From Bacteroidales bacterium (GTDB lineage: Bacteria; Bacteroidota; Bacteroidia; Bacteroidales; WCHB1-69): a DNA stretch of 15,172 nucleotides. The notes under the pieces are model-generated. The model did not search any database and had not been told where the DNA came from. It saw only the letters and a program-made list of their open reading frames with translations. Shown one piece after another: positions 7,758-14,622 of this stretch (position 1 is its first letter; each line of letters starts with the position of its first letter). Where the stretch lies: positions 1 to 15,172 of the forward strand of contig JAGCRI010000140.1 of assembly GCA_017964755.1 (NCBI GenBank), read 5' to 3'. Both the position numbers and the translations under genes were made by a program.

Positions 7758-9152
7758 ATGATAAAAATGAGAACGACACTACTTAAACTTATTATTGTAA
7801 TACTCGTTTTAGCGGCAGCGGTGCGAATTTGTAATGCTCAACCCCCACAAAAGATTTGTTATCAAGCAGTTATACGTGATGCGAATGGGCGTATGCTTGC
7901 CTCAAAAAATATAACAATCTTAGCGAAAATCATCAGGAAGATAGGTAATTCAAATTATCTTTTGTATTCGGAAAGGCATAGTGTCACGACCAATACGCAA
8001 GGTTTGGTTACTATCAACATAGGAACAGGCACCAAGGTAAGCGGAAACTGGGCGAACATAACTTGGACTGGGGGAGAGCATTTCATTGAAACAGACATTG
8101 ACCCTAACGGCGGGACTAATTACACATTAAATAACAAGCAGTCTATCACCAGTGTGCCATACGCGCTTTATGCGGAAAAATCGGCCGACAGTTTCAGCGG
8201 AAAATACAGCGACCTCACAGGTTTGCCGTCAATACGCGACACAATATTAAAATATGTGTCGGAAAGCAACTATCTCACCAAGGATTCGCTCTTAGGCGGG
8301 ACGAGCGTGCGTATAACAAGTATAGGGGGGATAACCGCAAATGCTTTGATTGTGAAAGGGGAGGAGGTGTGGCAGAAATGGCCGGGCATCCAGAAAGGTA
8401 TCTGTTATAGTATAGGCAGTCTTCCGACATACAGCGATAAGCGCATCGTCTGTGAAGCTGCAGGTGATACTTTCAGCTGCCGGCTCAGTGGGCTCATCTC
8501 CGGTAGCACATACCACGTACGTCCATACGTTTTTACCACAGGCGGTATTGTATATGGACCTGACACTGTTGTAACAACAGCACTTCTTCCAAATCTCTGT
8601 GCCACCCGTTTTGTCAGGGATAGCGAAGGAAATATGTACAACACAGTTCAAATTGGTGGACAGTGCTGGCTTCGTGAGAACCTGCGCTGCAAAAAGTTCA
8701 GTGATGGGAGAACAATACGTGCCCCCACAGAAGACGAGTACACCTATAGGCAGAGCGAATTTGTACCCAATGATTCTCTCCCTTCATACGGACTATTATA
8801 TTCTCCCAATGCCATAATGGATGGCGACACTTCTTCATCGGCAACGCCAAGTGGAGTGCAAGGAATATGTCCGCAAGGGTGGCATTTGCCAAGTTGCGAC
8901 GAATGGGAGACACTTAACAGTTCTTTAGGCGGTAACGTGTCCGCAAGCGATTTCTCGGTGAAAGCAGGCGGTTACTACAGTGTGGGACATCATTTGGGAC
9001 AGACGTGCATTTATTGTCAGTTCGGTGAAACTGCCTTTTTCGCTACCTCCGAAGCGGGAACGGCATACGTTTGGACAAAAGGAGAGACAAAGCTGAAGAA
9101 AAAGAGGTGTCAAAGCCGCCAGTTCATTTCTGTGAGATGTGTGCAGGATTGA
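7758..9152 (+). CDS. Secreted FISUMP-domain (Fib_succ_major) protein
   Basis: 464 aa. Signal peptide with a long hydrophobic core (about 8-22), cleavage likely NA27|Q28. Then the Bacteroidota N-terminal domain (about 28-142, QPPQKICYQAVIRDANG to SVPYALYAE) that aligns with the one in the minus-strand protein at 1-2051; a short segment with the YSDLTGLPS motif also seen in tail-fibre-like proteins; one Fn3-like module (about 182-276, GSTYHVRPYVFTTGG); and a C-terminal FISUMP domain (281-464) with VQIGGQCWLRENL, ICPQGWHLPSCDEW and the closing FISVRCVQD. Exported, probably surface-exposed; the function of FISUMP domains is unknown. It has its own promoter, separate from the operon before it. An alternative start at 7767 (MRTTLLK) would also give a good signal peptide and a less extreme leader. 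Confidence 0.9.
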   Translation: MIKMRTTLLKLIIVILVLAAAVRICNAQPPQKICYQAVIRDANGRMLASKNITILAKIIRKIGNSNYLLYSERHSVTTNTQGLVTINIGTGTKVSGNWANITWTGGEHFIETDIDPNGGTNYTLNNKQSITSVPYALYAEKSADSFSGKYSDLTGLPSIRDTILKYVSESNYLTKDSLLGGTSVRITSIGGITANALIVKGEEVWQKWPGIQKGICYSIGSLPTYSDKRIVCEAAGDTFSCRLSGLISGSTYHVRPYVFTTGGIVYGPDTVVTTALLPNLCATRFVRDSEGNMYNTVQIGGQCWLRENLRCKKFSDGRTIRAPTEDEYTYRQSEFVPNDSLPSYGLLYSPNAIMDGDTSSSATPSGVQGICPQGWHLPSCDEWETLNSSLGGNVSASDFSVKAGGYYSVGHHLGQTCIYCQFGETAFFATSEAGTAYVWTKGETKLKKKRCQSRQFISVRCVQD

Positions 9153-9177
9153 TTTTTGAGGTGAAAGAGCTTACTGG

Positions 9178-9209
9178 TTGAATATTCTCATTATTTTTCC
9201 GTATCTTTG
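9178..9209 (+). promoter_or_regulatory. Bacteroidota promoter for nusB and downstream genes
   Basis: TATCTTTG at 9202-9209 is the -7 element and TTG at 9178-9180 the -33 element, with a 21-nt gap. It overlaps an in-frame TTG upstream of nusB, which is why the true nusB start must be the ATG at 9231. Confidence 0.7.
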
Positions 9210-9230
9210 CCGTTCAAAATTCATAATTCT

Positions 9231-10187
9231 ATGATAAGCAGACGTTATTTGAGAACGAAAGTGATGCAGGCCATATTCGCCCACGAAATGAACCCATTGG
9301 AAGATGTGGCTGAGGGAGCACAGAAACTTGCCACTACCATTGATAGCTGTTACAACCTTTTCCTTTACTTCTTTTCTATTTTTCCAGAAATAAAGTCTTA
9401 TTGTCTGAAAAAAATTGAGGAACGCAAAAAGAAGAACTTCCCTACAGAGGAAGACCTTAACCCGAATACGAAATTTGTGGATAACGCTGTCATAGAGGGC
9501 ATTGAAAACAATAGGGCACTGAATATATTATGGAAAGAAAGAAAAATATTTTGGAACGACCATAATGAACTCATTGCTGCTTTGTATAGGCAAATATCTC
9601 AAACTCAGGAATTTAATGACTATATGAATAATCCTGAGAGAAGTTATAAGGAGGACAAGGCTTTCTTGCTTTTCGTTGTGGAAAATGTTTTTGCCCCGAA
9701 TGAATTGCTCCACTGGTTTTTTGAGGAGAAAAACGCGAATTGGTTTGATGATTTCAATGAGGCGATGCTTATGTTTTACAAGAATCTTGATGGTTTTAAA
9801 GAGATATCAGGAGATAACAACAAAATCACGCCGCTGTATGTAAAATCCGCAGACGATGCTGACAGGAAATTCGCACAAGACCTGTTCACGAAAACAGTGG
9901 TTCATGATGAAGAGTATTCGCACATGATTGATATGCGTCTTCAGAACTGGGAGCTTGAGCGTGTCGCCCAGATGGATATGATACTTATGAAAATGGCCAT
10001 CTGCGAACTTATGGAATTCCCTGAGATTCCTATAAAAGTTACTATAAATGAGTACATAGAACTTGCGCGCTGGTACAGTTCTGAAAAGAGCGGCGGCTTC
10101 ATCAACGGTATGCTCGACCGAATTATGGATGATCTGAAACAGGATGGCAAACTTAACAAAAGCGGCAAAGGTCTTATTAATAATTGA
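9231..10187 (+). CDS. nusB: Transcription antitermination factor NusB (long Bacteroidota form)
   Basis: 318 aa from the ATG at 9231 (MISRRYLRTKVMQAIFAHEM), the opening typical of NusB in this phylum. An upstream TTG at 9207 keeps the frame open, but it lies inside the -7 promoter element and cannot be the start. NusB binds boxA RNA with NusE (ribosomal protein S10) and supports rRNA antitermination. The conserved NusB core is at the C-terminus (about 215-310): NWELERVAQMDMILMKMA, then IPIKVTINEYIELA, and SSEKSGGFINGMLDRI. The middle (about 60-200) is an extension lacking in the ~140-aa enterobacterial protein and usual in Bacteroidota. Likely first gene of a transcription unit with carbamate kinase, manA and perhaps the T9SS protein. 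Confidence 0.93.
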   Translation: MISRRYLRTKVMQAIFAHEMNPLEDVAEGAQKLATTIDSCYNLFLYFFSIFPEIKSYCLKKIEERKKKNFPTEEDLNPNTKFVDNAVIEGIENNRALNILWKERKIFWNDHNELIAALYRQISQTQEFNDYMNNPERSYKEDKAFLLFVVENVFAPNELLHWFFEEKNANWFDDFNEAMLMFYKNLDGFKEISGDNNKITPLYVKSADDADRKFAQDLFTKTVVHDEEYSHMIDMRLQNWELERVAQMDMILMKMAICELMEFPEIPIKVTINEYIELARWYSSEKSGGFINGMLDRIMDDLKQDGKLNKSGKGLINN

Positions 10188-10225
10188 AAATTAATAATTT
10201 AAAATTAAATACTAACTTTTTTACT

Positions 10226-11167
10226 ATGGCAAAATTAGCAGTTATAGCATTTGGCGGCAATGCGTTGTTACGCAGCGGCCAGAAAGGGACTTACGAAGAA
10301 CAGATTAAGAATGTTACCGAAACCTGCCAGTCGTTGGTGGCACTGGTGAAACAGGGGTACAATATCGTGATAGGTCACGGCAACGGGCCTCAGGTCGGCA
10401 ACGTGATGCTCCAGCACGAAGCTGGTAGTCAAGTTTTTGGTCTGCAAGCCATGCCGATGGATTTTTGCGTTTCAGAAACACAAGGTTCTATAGGATTTCT
10501 TATTGAACAAGGGTTCAGAAATGTATTCGCTCAAGAGAAAATCAACCGCAATATCGTAACTATCGTTACGCAAGTTGTTGTGGATAAGAATGATAGTAAA
10601 TTCCAAAATCCGACAAAGCCGGTTGGCCCATATTATACGAAAGAGAAAGCTGACGAGTATGCAGCAAAGACTGGTTCCGTATTCAAAGAAGACCCGAAGG
10701 GCAACGGCTGGCGTAAGGTGGTGGCTTCGCCGCAGCCGCTCCGCATACAGAATATCGACATCGTGAAAAAACTCGCCTTGGATGGCAATATCGTTGTTAC
10801 AGTCGGTGGCGGCGGGATCCCGATTATTGAAAAGGAGAACGGCCTCATCGCCGGCGTGGAAGCGGTTATCGACAAAGACCTCGCCTCCGCTCTCGCAGCC
10901 GTAAATATCGGTGCTGATGAGTTTTACATCCTGACTGATGTGCCAAAAGTCTATCTTAACTTCAAGAAACCTAATGAAAAGGCTCTTGACGTGATTACCG
11001 TTGCTGAGGCAAAACAATATTTGCAGGAAGGGCATTTCACAGAAGGCTCTATGGCTCCGAAGGTGCGCGCCGCCATCTATTTCGTGGAGAGTGGCGGTAA
11101 AGAGTGTATCATCACCGAGGCGGGGCAACTTGATAATCCGGCCTGCGGAACCCGTATCGTGAGATAA
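10226..11167 (+). CDS. arcC: Carbamate kinase
   Basis: 313 aa from the ATG at 10226 (MAKLAVIAFGGNALL), the family's usual length and opening; 14 further codons upstream are open but overlap the nusB stop and do not resemble the family. The enzyme interconverts carbamoyl phosphate plus ADP with carbamate (ammonia and CO2) plus ATP, in the amino-acid kinase fold. Motifs in order: FGGNAL (9-14), HGNGPQVG (51-58), NPTKPVGPYY, GWRKVVASPQP, VGGGGIP, AVIDKDLASALAA (213-225), DEFYILTDVPKVYLNF and FTEGSMAPKVRAA. It lies 38 nt after nusB and 9 nt before manA. Usual partners (arginine deiminase, ornithine or other transcarbamylase, arginine antiporter) are absent, so whether it serves ATP production or carbamoyl-phosphate synthesis cannot be read from this window. 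Confidence 0.96.
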   Translation: MAKLAVIAFGGNALLRSGQKGTYEEQIKNVTETCQSLVALVKQGYNIVIGHGNGPQVGNVMLQHEAGSQVFGLQAMPMDFCVSETQGSIGFLIEQGFRNVFAQEKINRNIVTIVTQVVVDKNDSKFQNPTKPVGPYYTKEKADEYAAKTGSVFKEDPKGNGWRKVVASPQPLRIQNIDIVKKLALDGNIVVTVGGGGIPIIEKENGLIAGVEAVIDKDLASALAAVNIGADEFYILTDVPKVYLNFKKPNEKALDVITVAEAKQYLQEGHFTEGSMAPKVRAAIYFVESGGKECIITEAGQLDNPACGTRIVR

Positions 11168-11176
11168 TTTCAGGCT

Positions 11177-12148
11177 ATGCTTTATCCTCTGAAATTCAAG
11201 CCTATCTTCAAAGATAAAATTTGGGGCGGTCGCAAAATGAAGACCGCCCTTCATAAGGATTTCTCTCCGCTTGGCAACTGCGGCGAGAGTTGGGAACTTT
11301 CGACTATGCCGGGTAACGTCTCAGAAGTTACAAACGGCTATCTCGCCGGCAACGGACTTGACGAACTCGTGGAAATCTATATGGGCGACCTTGTGGGGGA
11401 AGGTGTGTTCGACAGTTACGGCAACGAGTTCCCGCTTTTGGTGAAATGGATTGACGCCGCTGATGATTTGTCGGTGCAGGTTCACCCTGACGACAAGTTG
11501 GCAAAGAAGCGCGGCTTCCCGCGCGGGAAAACTGAATTGTGGCACGTTGTGGACGCTGATGAGGGAGCAGGCCTATATGTCGGTTTCAAAGAGGGCGTTG
11601 ACATGGAAATGTACACAGAAGCGGTTAAAGCCGGCACCGTTGAATGTCTGCTGAATTTTTATCCAGTGAAGAAAGGAGACACTTTTTTCATTCCTGCGGG
11701 AACGGTACACAGTATCGGCAAAGGCGTGCTTCTCTGCGAAATACAGCAGTCATCAGACATAACGTACCGCATTTTCGACTGGAACCGCAGGGACTCCAAC
11801 GGCAATAGCCGCGAACTGCACACCGAACTTGCAAACGAAGCACTCCGCTTCGACAAGCAGGATAACTGTAAACTTCAAGTAACACAGAAACTTAACGAGT
11901 CGGCACCGCTGCTCAGATCCTCTTTTTTCAACATCAATATACTTGAATTTGACCACCCGATGGAAAAAGTCTATGCGGCAATTGATTCCTTTGTGATATA
12001 TGTCTGCTTGGAGGGGAAAGTCCATTGTGTGTATGAAGGCGAATATGAAACCATCACGCAAGGGGAAGTCATCCTAAAACCCGCCGATATGACAGAAATG
12101 ACACTCGTCACTGAAGAAAAATCCAAAATCCTCGAAATCTTCATCTAA
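11177..12148 (+). CDS. manA: Mannose-6-phosphate isomerase, class I
   Basis: 323 aa, the short class I (cupin, zinc-dependent) form common in Bacteroidota and Firmicutes. It interconverts fructose-6-phosphate and mannose-6-phosphate, feeding GDP-mannose and GDP-fucose synthesis or mannose breakdown. Zinc ligands expected from the family are all present: Gln101 and His103 in SVQVHPDD, Glu120 in KTELWHV and His178 in PAGTVHSIG. The catalytic-side block EIQQSSDITYRIFDWNRRD is intact, as is the N-terminal KIWGG motif. The start ATG is 9 nt after the carbamate kinase stop, so the two are probably co-transcribed. Nothing truncated or unusual is seen. Confidence 0.96.
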   Translation: MLYPLKFKPIFKDKIWGGRKMKTALHKDFSPLGNCGESWELSTMPGNVSEVTNGYLAGNGLDELVEIYMGDLVGEGVFDSYGNEFPLLVKWIDAADDLSVQVHPDDKLAKKRGFPRGKTELWHVVDADEGAGLYVGFKEGVDMEMYTEAVKAGTVECLLNFYPVKKGDTFFIPAGTVHSIGKGVLLCEIQQSSDITYRIFDWNRRDSNGNSRELHTELANEALRFDKQDNCKLQVTQKLNESAPLLRSSFFNINILEFDHPMEKVYAAIDSFVIYVCLEGKVHCVYEGEYETITQGEVILKPADMTEMTLVTEEKSKILEIFI

Positions 12149-12187
12149 CTTCTATTTCCTATCTCCAAACTCCTAATTCCTATTTTT

Positions 12188-13639
12188 ATGAAAAAAATCC
12201 CATTTATCACCATCCTCCTATTTTTCAACATCTCATTCGCCCAAATAATAACTCCGGGCATGGGTAAATCTTACACTTTCAGCGACTTGGCCGCCGACAC
12301 TTCGGGAAGCGTGGTTGTCTCTTCTGATATTGCAAACCTATACCAAGACCTGACAATTTCGCAGAAAGACACGCTGTTGCTGGATGCCGCTTTGCAAACG
12401 CTTGTGATTAATGGCAATATTGTGGTAACCATTCACGGCTCCGTGGTCTGCGAACCCCGACAAAACAAACTGATTGTCAGTGGCTTGGCTGAGAATGACT
12501 CCGCGGCAACTTTCGAGTGGCGTTTCGATGAAGCACAAAGATCAACATTTTCGAAGATTATCTTTGAAAACGGTCAGAATATTTTAATTGATAAGACCGA
12601 AGTGCTGATTGACAGTTGCGAATTCAGAAACTTCACCTCACAAGTAATAAAATATATGTATTGTAATCCCGTGATTCAAGGCTGCTATTTCCACGATAAC
12701 AGACTTGCTGCGATAAACTCAGGGGCAAATGTTACTGGCGCGCCGTTTATTAAGGATAACATCTTCTACCACAATGTTTTGGATAATGTGAACCAGCCTC
12801 AGATCAATCTTGGGCCAGGCTCGGAATCTGATACGGTTTTCATTATTGATAATGTGATTGACGGATGTTCTTCAATGTCTGGCGGAGTTGCAATTGCAGA
12901 TCTTATGAATGTGAGCCGGACAAATGTCGTGCTTCGCGGAAACCGTATCGAAAATAACAGGTACGGCTATACCCAAAACGGCAAAAACATATACGCTCTT
13001 CTTGAAGATAATATGTTTATTGACAATAATTTGGAAACCAATCCCATGAACGGGGGCAGCGGCGTCAGCATTTATGGATACGATACAACTTGCGCCGCCA
13101 AACTCCGCCGCAACGTTATCTCCGGCAATCTTTGGGGCGTTACTGCTATCTATTACCATAATGTTGATATGGGAACTCTTGATGATTTTGGCTATAACTC
13201 GCTGTATGACAATGAGAATGGCGGCACCGTCTATGCACTATACAACAACGCCTATTCACCGATAAGTGCAATCGGCAACTGCTGGGGCGGCAATTCTGCG
13301 GAGTTTGCGGAAGAGGTAATTTACCACTATAACGATCAGGACAATTTGGGACTTGTAACTTTCGAGCCAATTTGGTGCCCTGAAAACCCTGTGAAGGATA
13401 ATCCAGCTTTTGATTTGGAAATATATCCCAATCCCGCGGGCGATATTTGCCATATCGTCTCATCTGAGCAGGTGAAGTGTGTGAGAATTGTCAATTCATT
13501 AGGTCAGACGGTGCGGCAGGCGCAGCCCGAAACGCACGAGTACACATTTTCATCATTGAAAAATATGCCTCGAGGTATCTATTTTATTGTAGTGGAAACA
13601 AAGAATGAGATAAGAGTTAAGAAATTGGAATTGAGATAG
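12188..13639 (+). CDS. T9SS-secreted right-handed beta-helix protein
   Basis: 483 aa. Signal peptide (MKKIPFITILLFFNISFA|Q19). Residues about 125-390 read as parallel beta-helix repeats with recurring short N/D-rich turns (NPVIQGCYFHDN, VLRGNRIENN, KLRRNVISGN), ending in an IGNCWGG ... VTFEPIW segment often seen in NosD/copper-binding-type beta-helix proteins. Residues 408-483 are a type A T9SS C-terminal sorting domain: FDLEIYPNPAGD, RIVNSLGQTV, MPRGIYFIVVETK and a basic VKKLELR end. So it is exported by Sec and then by the type IX system to the surface or medium, with the sorting domain probably removed. Beta-helices of this kind often bind or cleave polysaccharides, but no catalytic residues can be assigned. 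It follows manA by 39 nt with no recognisable promoter between them; convergent with the next gene. Confidence 0.9.
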   Translation: MKKIPFITILLFFNISFAQIITPGMGKSYTFSDLAADTSGSVVVSSDIANLYQDLTISQKDTLLLDAALQTLVINGNIVVTIHGSVVCEPRQNKLIVSGLAENDSAATFEWRFDEAQRSTFSKIIFENGQNILIDKTEVLIDSCEFRNFTSQVIKYMYCNPVIQGCYFHDNRLAAINSGANVTGAPFIKDNIFYHNVLDNVNQPQINLGPGSESDTVFIIDNVIDGCSSMSGGVAIADLMNVSRTNVVLRGNRIENNRYGYTQNGKNIYALLEDNMFIDNNLETNPMNGGSGVSIYGYDTTCAAKLRRNVISGNLWGVTAIYYHNVDMGTLDDFGYNSLYDNENGGTVYALYNNAYSPISAIGNCWGGNSAEFAEEVIYHYNDQDNLGLVTFEPIWCPENPVKDNPAFDLEIYPNPAGDICHIVSSEQVKCVRIVNSLGQTVRQAQPETHEYTFSSLKNMPRGIYFIVVETKNEIRVKKLELR

Positions 13640-13655
13640 TTAAAGTTTGAAAACC

Positions 13656-14303
13656 TCATTGCCCGCCCGTCAAAGCAATTAGCGAGTCATTTTGGCTTTG
13701 GTCGTATGCATACCCATCACTCAGACGGTAATAATTTGTAACGTGAAATAGGCTGTCGCTCCCGTATTCAGAAACATCAGCCTCTTCTCTTATCAGATCA
13801 AATTGTTCGTATATGGTGAAATCCACATCGTGAAAGCAGAGTCGTGCCGGTTGCCATAAGCCAATACATTGTTCATATTCGTTTATTATTCCATTCCTTT
13901 TATACAACGTATAATTATGTGGGGTTATAAAACCACCGTATTCGTCATCATACACCACATATCCGTACATCACATATTTATTGTCTTCGTAAACTTTGTG
14001 GTCCCCTTCAAAAATGGCATAGAAAAAAACTACAACACATAATAAAATAAATTCTACGGCATTTATTCTACCTGTGATTTTGCTAACCACTTGCATATCC
14101 TCTTCAGGCTCTTCAGATTCTCTATTACCAAAGCATAGCATAAGACAATATGTTGCTGCGAGAAGTGAGGCGGGAACCAGCGCCCAGTGATCGAGATTAT
14201 AAGCCAATTTGTCGCCATTGGTAAAGACAAATTTCGGTACAACTACCGCTGCCACAGACAGCAACGCCGCCACGCCTATCATTCTCCGCACAAAAACTTT
14301 CAT
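13656..14303 (-). CDS. Hypothetical membrane protein with three predicted helices
   Basis: 215 aa from the ATG at 14303 (MKVFVRRMIGVAALL). A longer reading would begin at a TTG at 14327, which I consider less likely. Hydrophobic segments at about 8-23, 40-58 and 82-98 look membrane-spanning, with an acidic loop (ESEEPEEDM, 62-70) between the second and third. Residues 100-215 form a Tyr- and Asp-rich soluble part (GYVVYDDEYGGF, HDVDFTIYEQFDLI) with no motif I recognise. The stop lies 16 nt from the end of the convergent beta-helix gene. No functional partner is evident. The open frame, signal-like N-terminus and neat fit between neighbours support a real gene; the function is unknown. Confidence 0.7.
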   Translation of the reverse strand: MKVFVRRMIGVAALLSVAAVVVPKFVFTNGDKLAYNLDHWALVPASLLAATYCLMLCFGNRESEEPEEDMQVVSKITGRINAVEFILLCVVVFFYAIFEGDHKVYEDNKYVMYGYVVYDDEYGGFITPHNYTLYKRNGIINEYEQCIGLWQPARLCFHDVDFTIYEQFDLIREEADVSEYGSDSLFHVTNYYRLSDGYAYDQSQNDSLIALTGGQ

Positions 14304-14354
14304 AATCTTATTCCATAAAACAGCCAACAGATGAATTGTATCTGCAACAGACTG

Positions 14355-14362
14355 CGAAATTA
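14355..14362 (-). promoter_or_regulatory. Candidate -7 element for the membrane-protein gene
   Basis: Read on the minus strand this is TAATTTCG, one mismatch from TAnnTTTG, about 52 nt upstream of the ATG at 14303. A TTC near 14386-14384 sits 21 nt upstream where the TTG -33 element is expected. Weak. Confidence 0.3.
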
Positions 14363-14386
14363 CATATTTTTTTCGATTGATACGAA

Positions 14387-14394
14387 GGGGGGGG
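14387..14394. repeat. Homopolymer run of eight G
   Basis: Eight consecutive G on the plus strand (C on the minus strand), directly upstream of the candidate -33 position of the membrane-protein gene. This is the longest G run I noticed in the window. Confidence 0.9.
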
Positions 14395-14480
14395 TATTAA
14401 TGTGATGTCCCTTTGGAACAAAATGCTTAGGAGACAATCATATACAATAGCCAAGACATCGGAGAGGTCGCACGCACGAA

Positions 14481-14509
14481 GTAGGGCTGCCATAATATGA
14501 CAGCCCTAC
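14481..14509. repeat. Perfect 9-bp inverted repeat (palindromic element A)
   Basis: Arms GTAGGGCTG (14481-14489) and CAGCCCTAC (14501-14509) are perfectly complementary. With one mismatch the stem extends to 13 bp (inner CAT and ATG) around an AAT loop. No T-run follows on either strand, so it does not look like an ordinary intrinsic terminator. Confidence 0.85.
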
Positions 14510-14515
14510 AAACAT

Positions 14516-14538
14516 CTGTCATAATACGGCAACCCTAC
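14516..14538. repeat. Partial second copy of palindromic element A
   Basis: This 23-nt stretch (CTGTCATAATACGG then CAACCCTAC) matches the right 23 nt of element A with four differences, and lacks the outer GTAGGG arm. It starts 6 nt after element A ends, so the element is duplicated. Confidence 0.7.
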
Positions 14539-14565
14539 ATCTACGTTGGACGTTGTCGTTAATGT

Positions 14566-14584
14566 CGCACGCCGTAGGTGTGCG
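14566..14584. repeat. Hairpin of 8-bp arms (palindromic element B)
   Basis: Arms CGCACGCC (14566-14573) and GGTGTGCG (14577-14584) pair with one mismatch (tolerated as a wobble pair in one RNA strand) around the 3-nt loop GTA. It lies 38 nt downstream of the Rpn-family stop. No T-run follows on the minus strand, so a terminator role is doubtful. Confidence 0.6.
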
Positions 14585-14622
14585 GGGAAAAATTCGCAGC
14601 AAATGCCGCAATGTATCGGAAA

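Larger units (their letters stand above)
14304..14622. other. Non-coding stretch with palindromes and a G-run
   Basis: About 320 nt between the membrane-protein gene and the Rpn-family gene, both on the minus strand. No credible ORF. It holds a candidate minus-strand promoter (14355-14362), an 8-G run (14387-14394), a 9-nt direct repeat GTCGCACGC (14467-14475 and 14564-14572) and three palindromic elements between 14481 and 14584. It looks like accumulated repeat or mobile-element debris. Confidence 0.6.

Noticed and set aside
9207..9230. TTG-initiated extension of NusB by eight codons
   Set aside because: The TTG lies inside the TATCTTTG promoter element, and the ATG at 9231 matches the family's normal N-terminus.
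10184..10225. Upstream ATG for carbamate kinase adding 14 residues
   Set aside because: It overlaps the nusB stop and encodes a low-complexity Asn/Lys-rich stretch; the family starts at MAKLAVIAFGGNAL.
10472..11254. Minus-strand ORF of 260 codons
   Set aside because: It lies antisense to carbamate kinase and the start of manA, both of which have intact family motifs. The antisense protein shows no recognisable feature.
14304..14327. TTG start giving eight extra residues to the membrane protein
   Set aside because: A standard ATG at 14303 gives a normal charged start before the first hydrophobic segment.
14481..14509. Intrinsic terminator
   Set aside because: A stable hairpin is present, but neither strand has a run of T after it.
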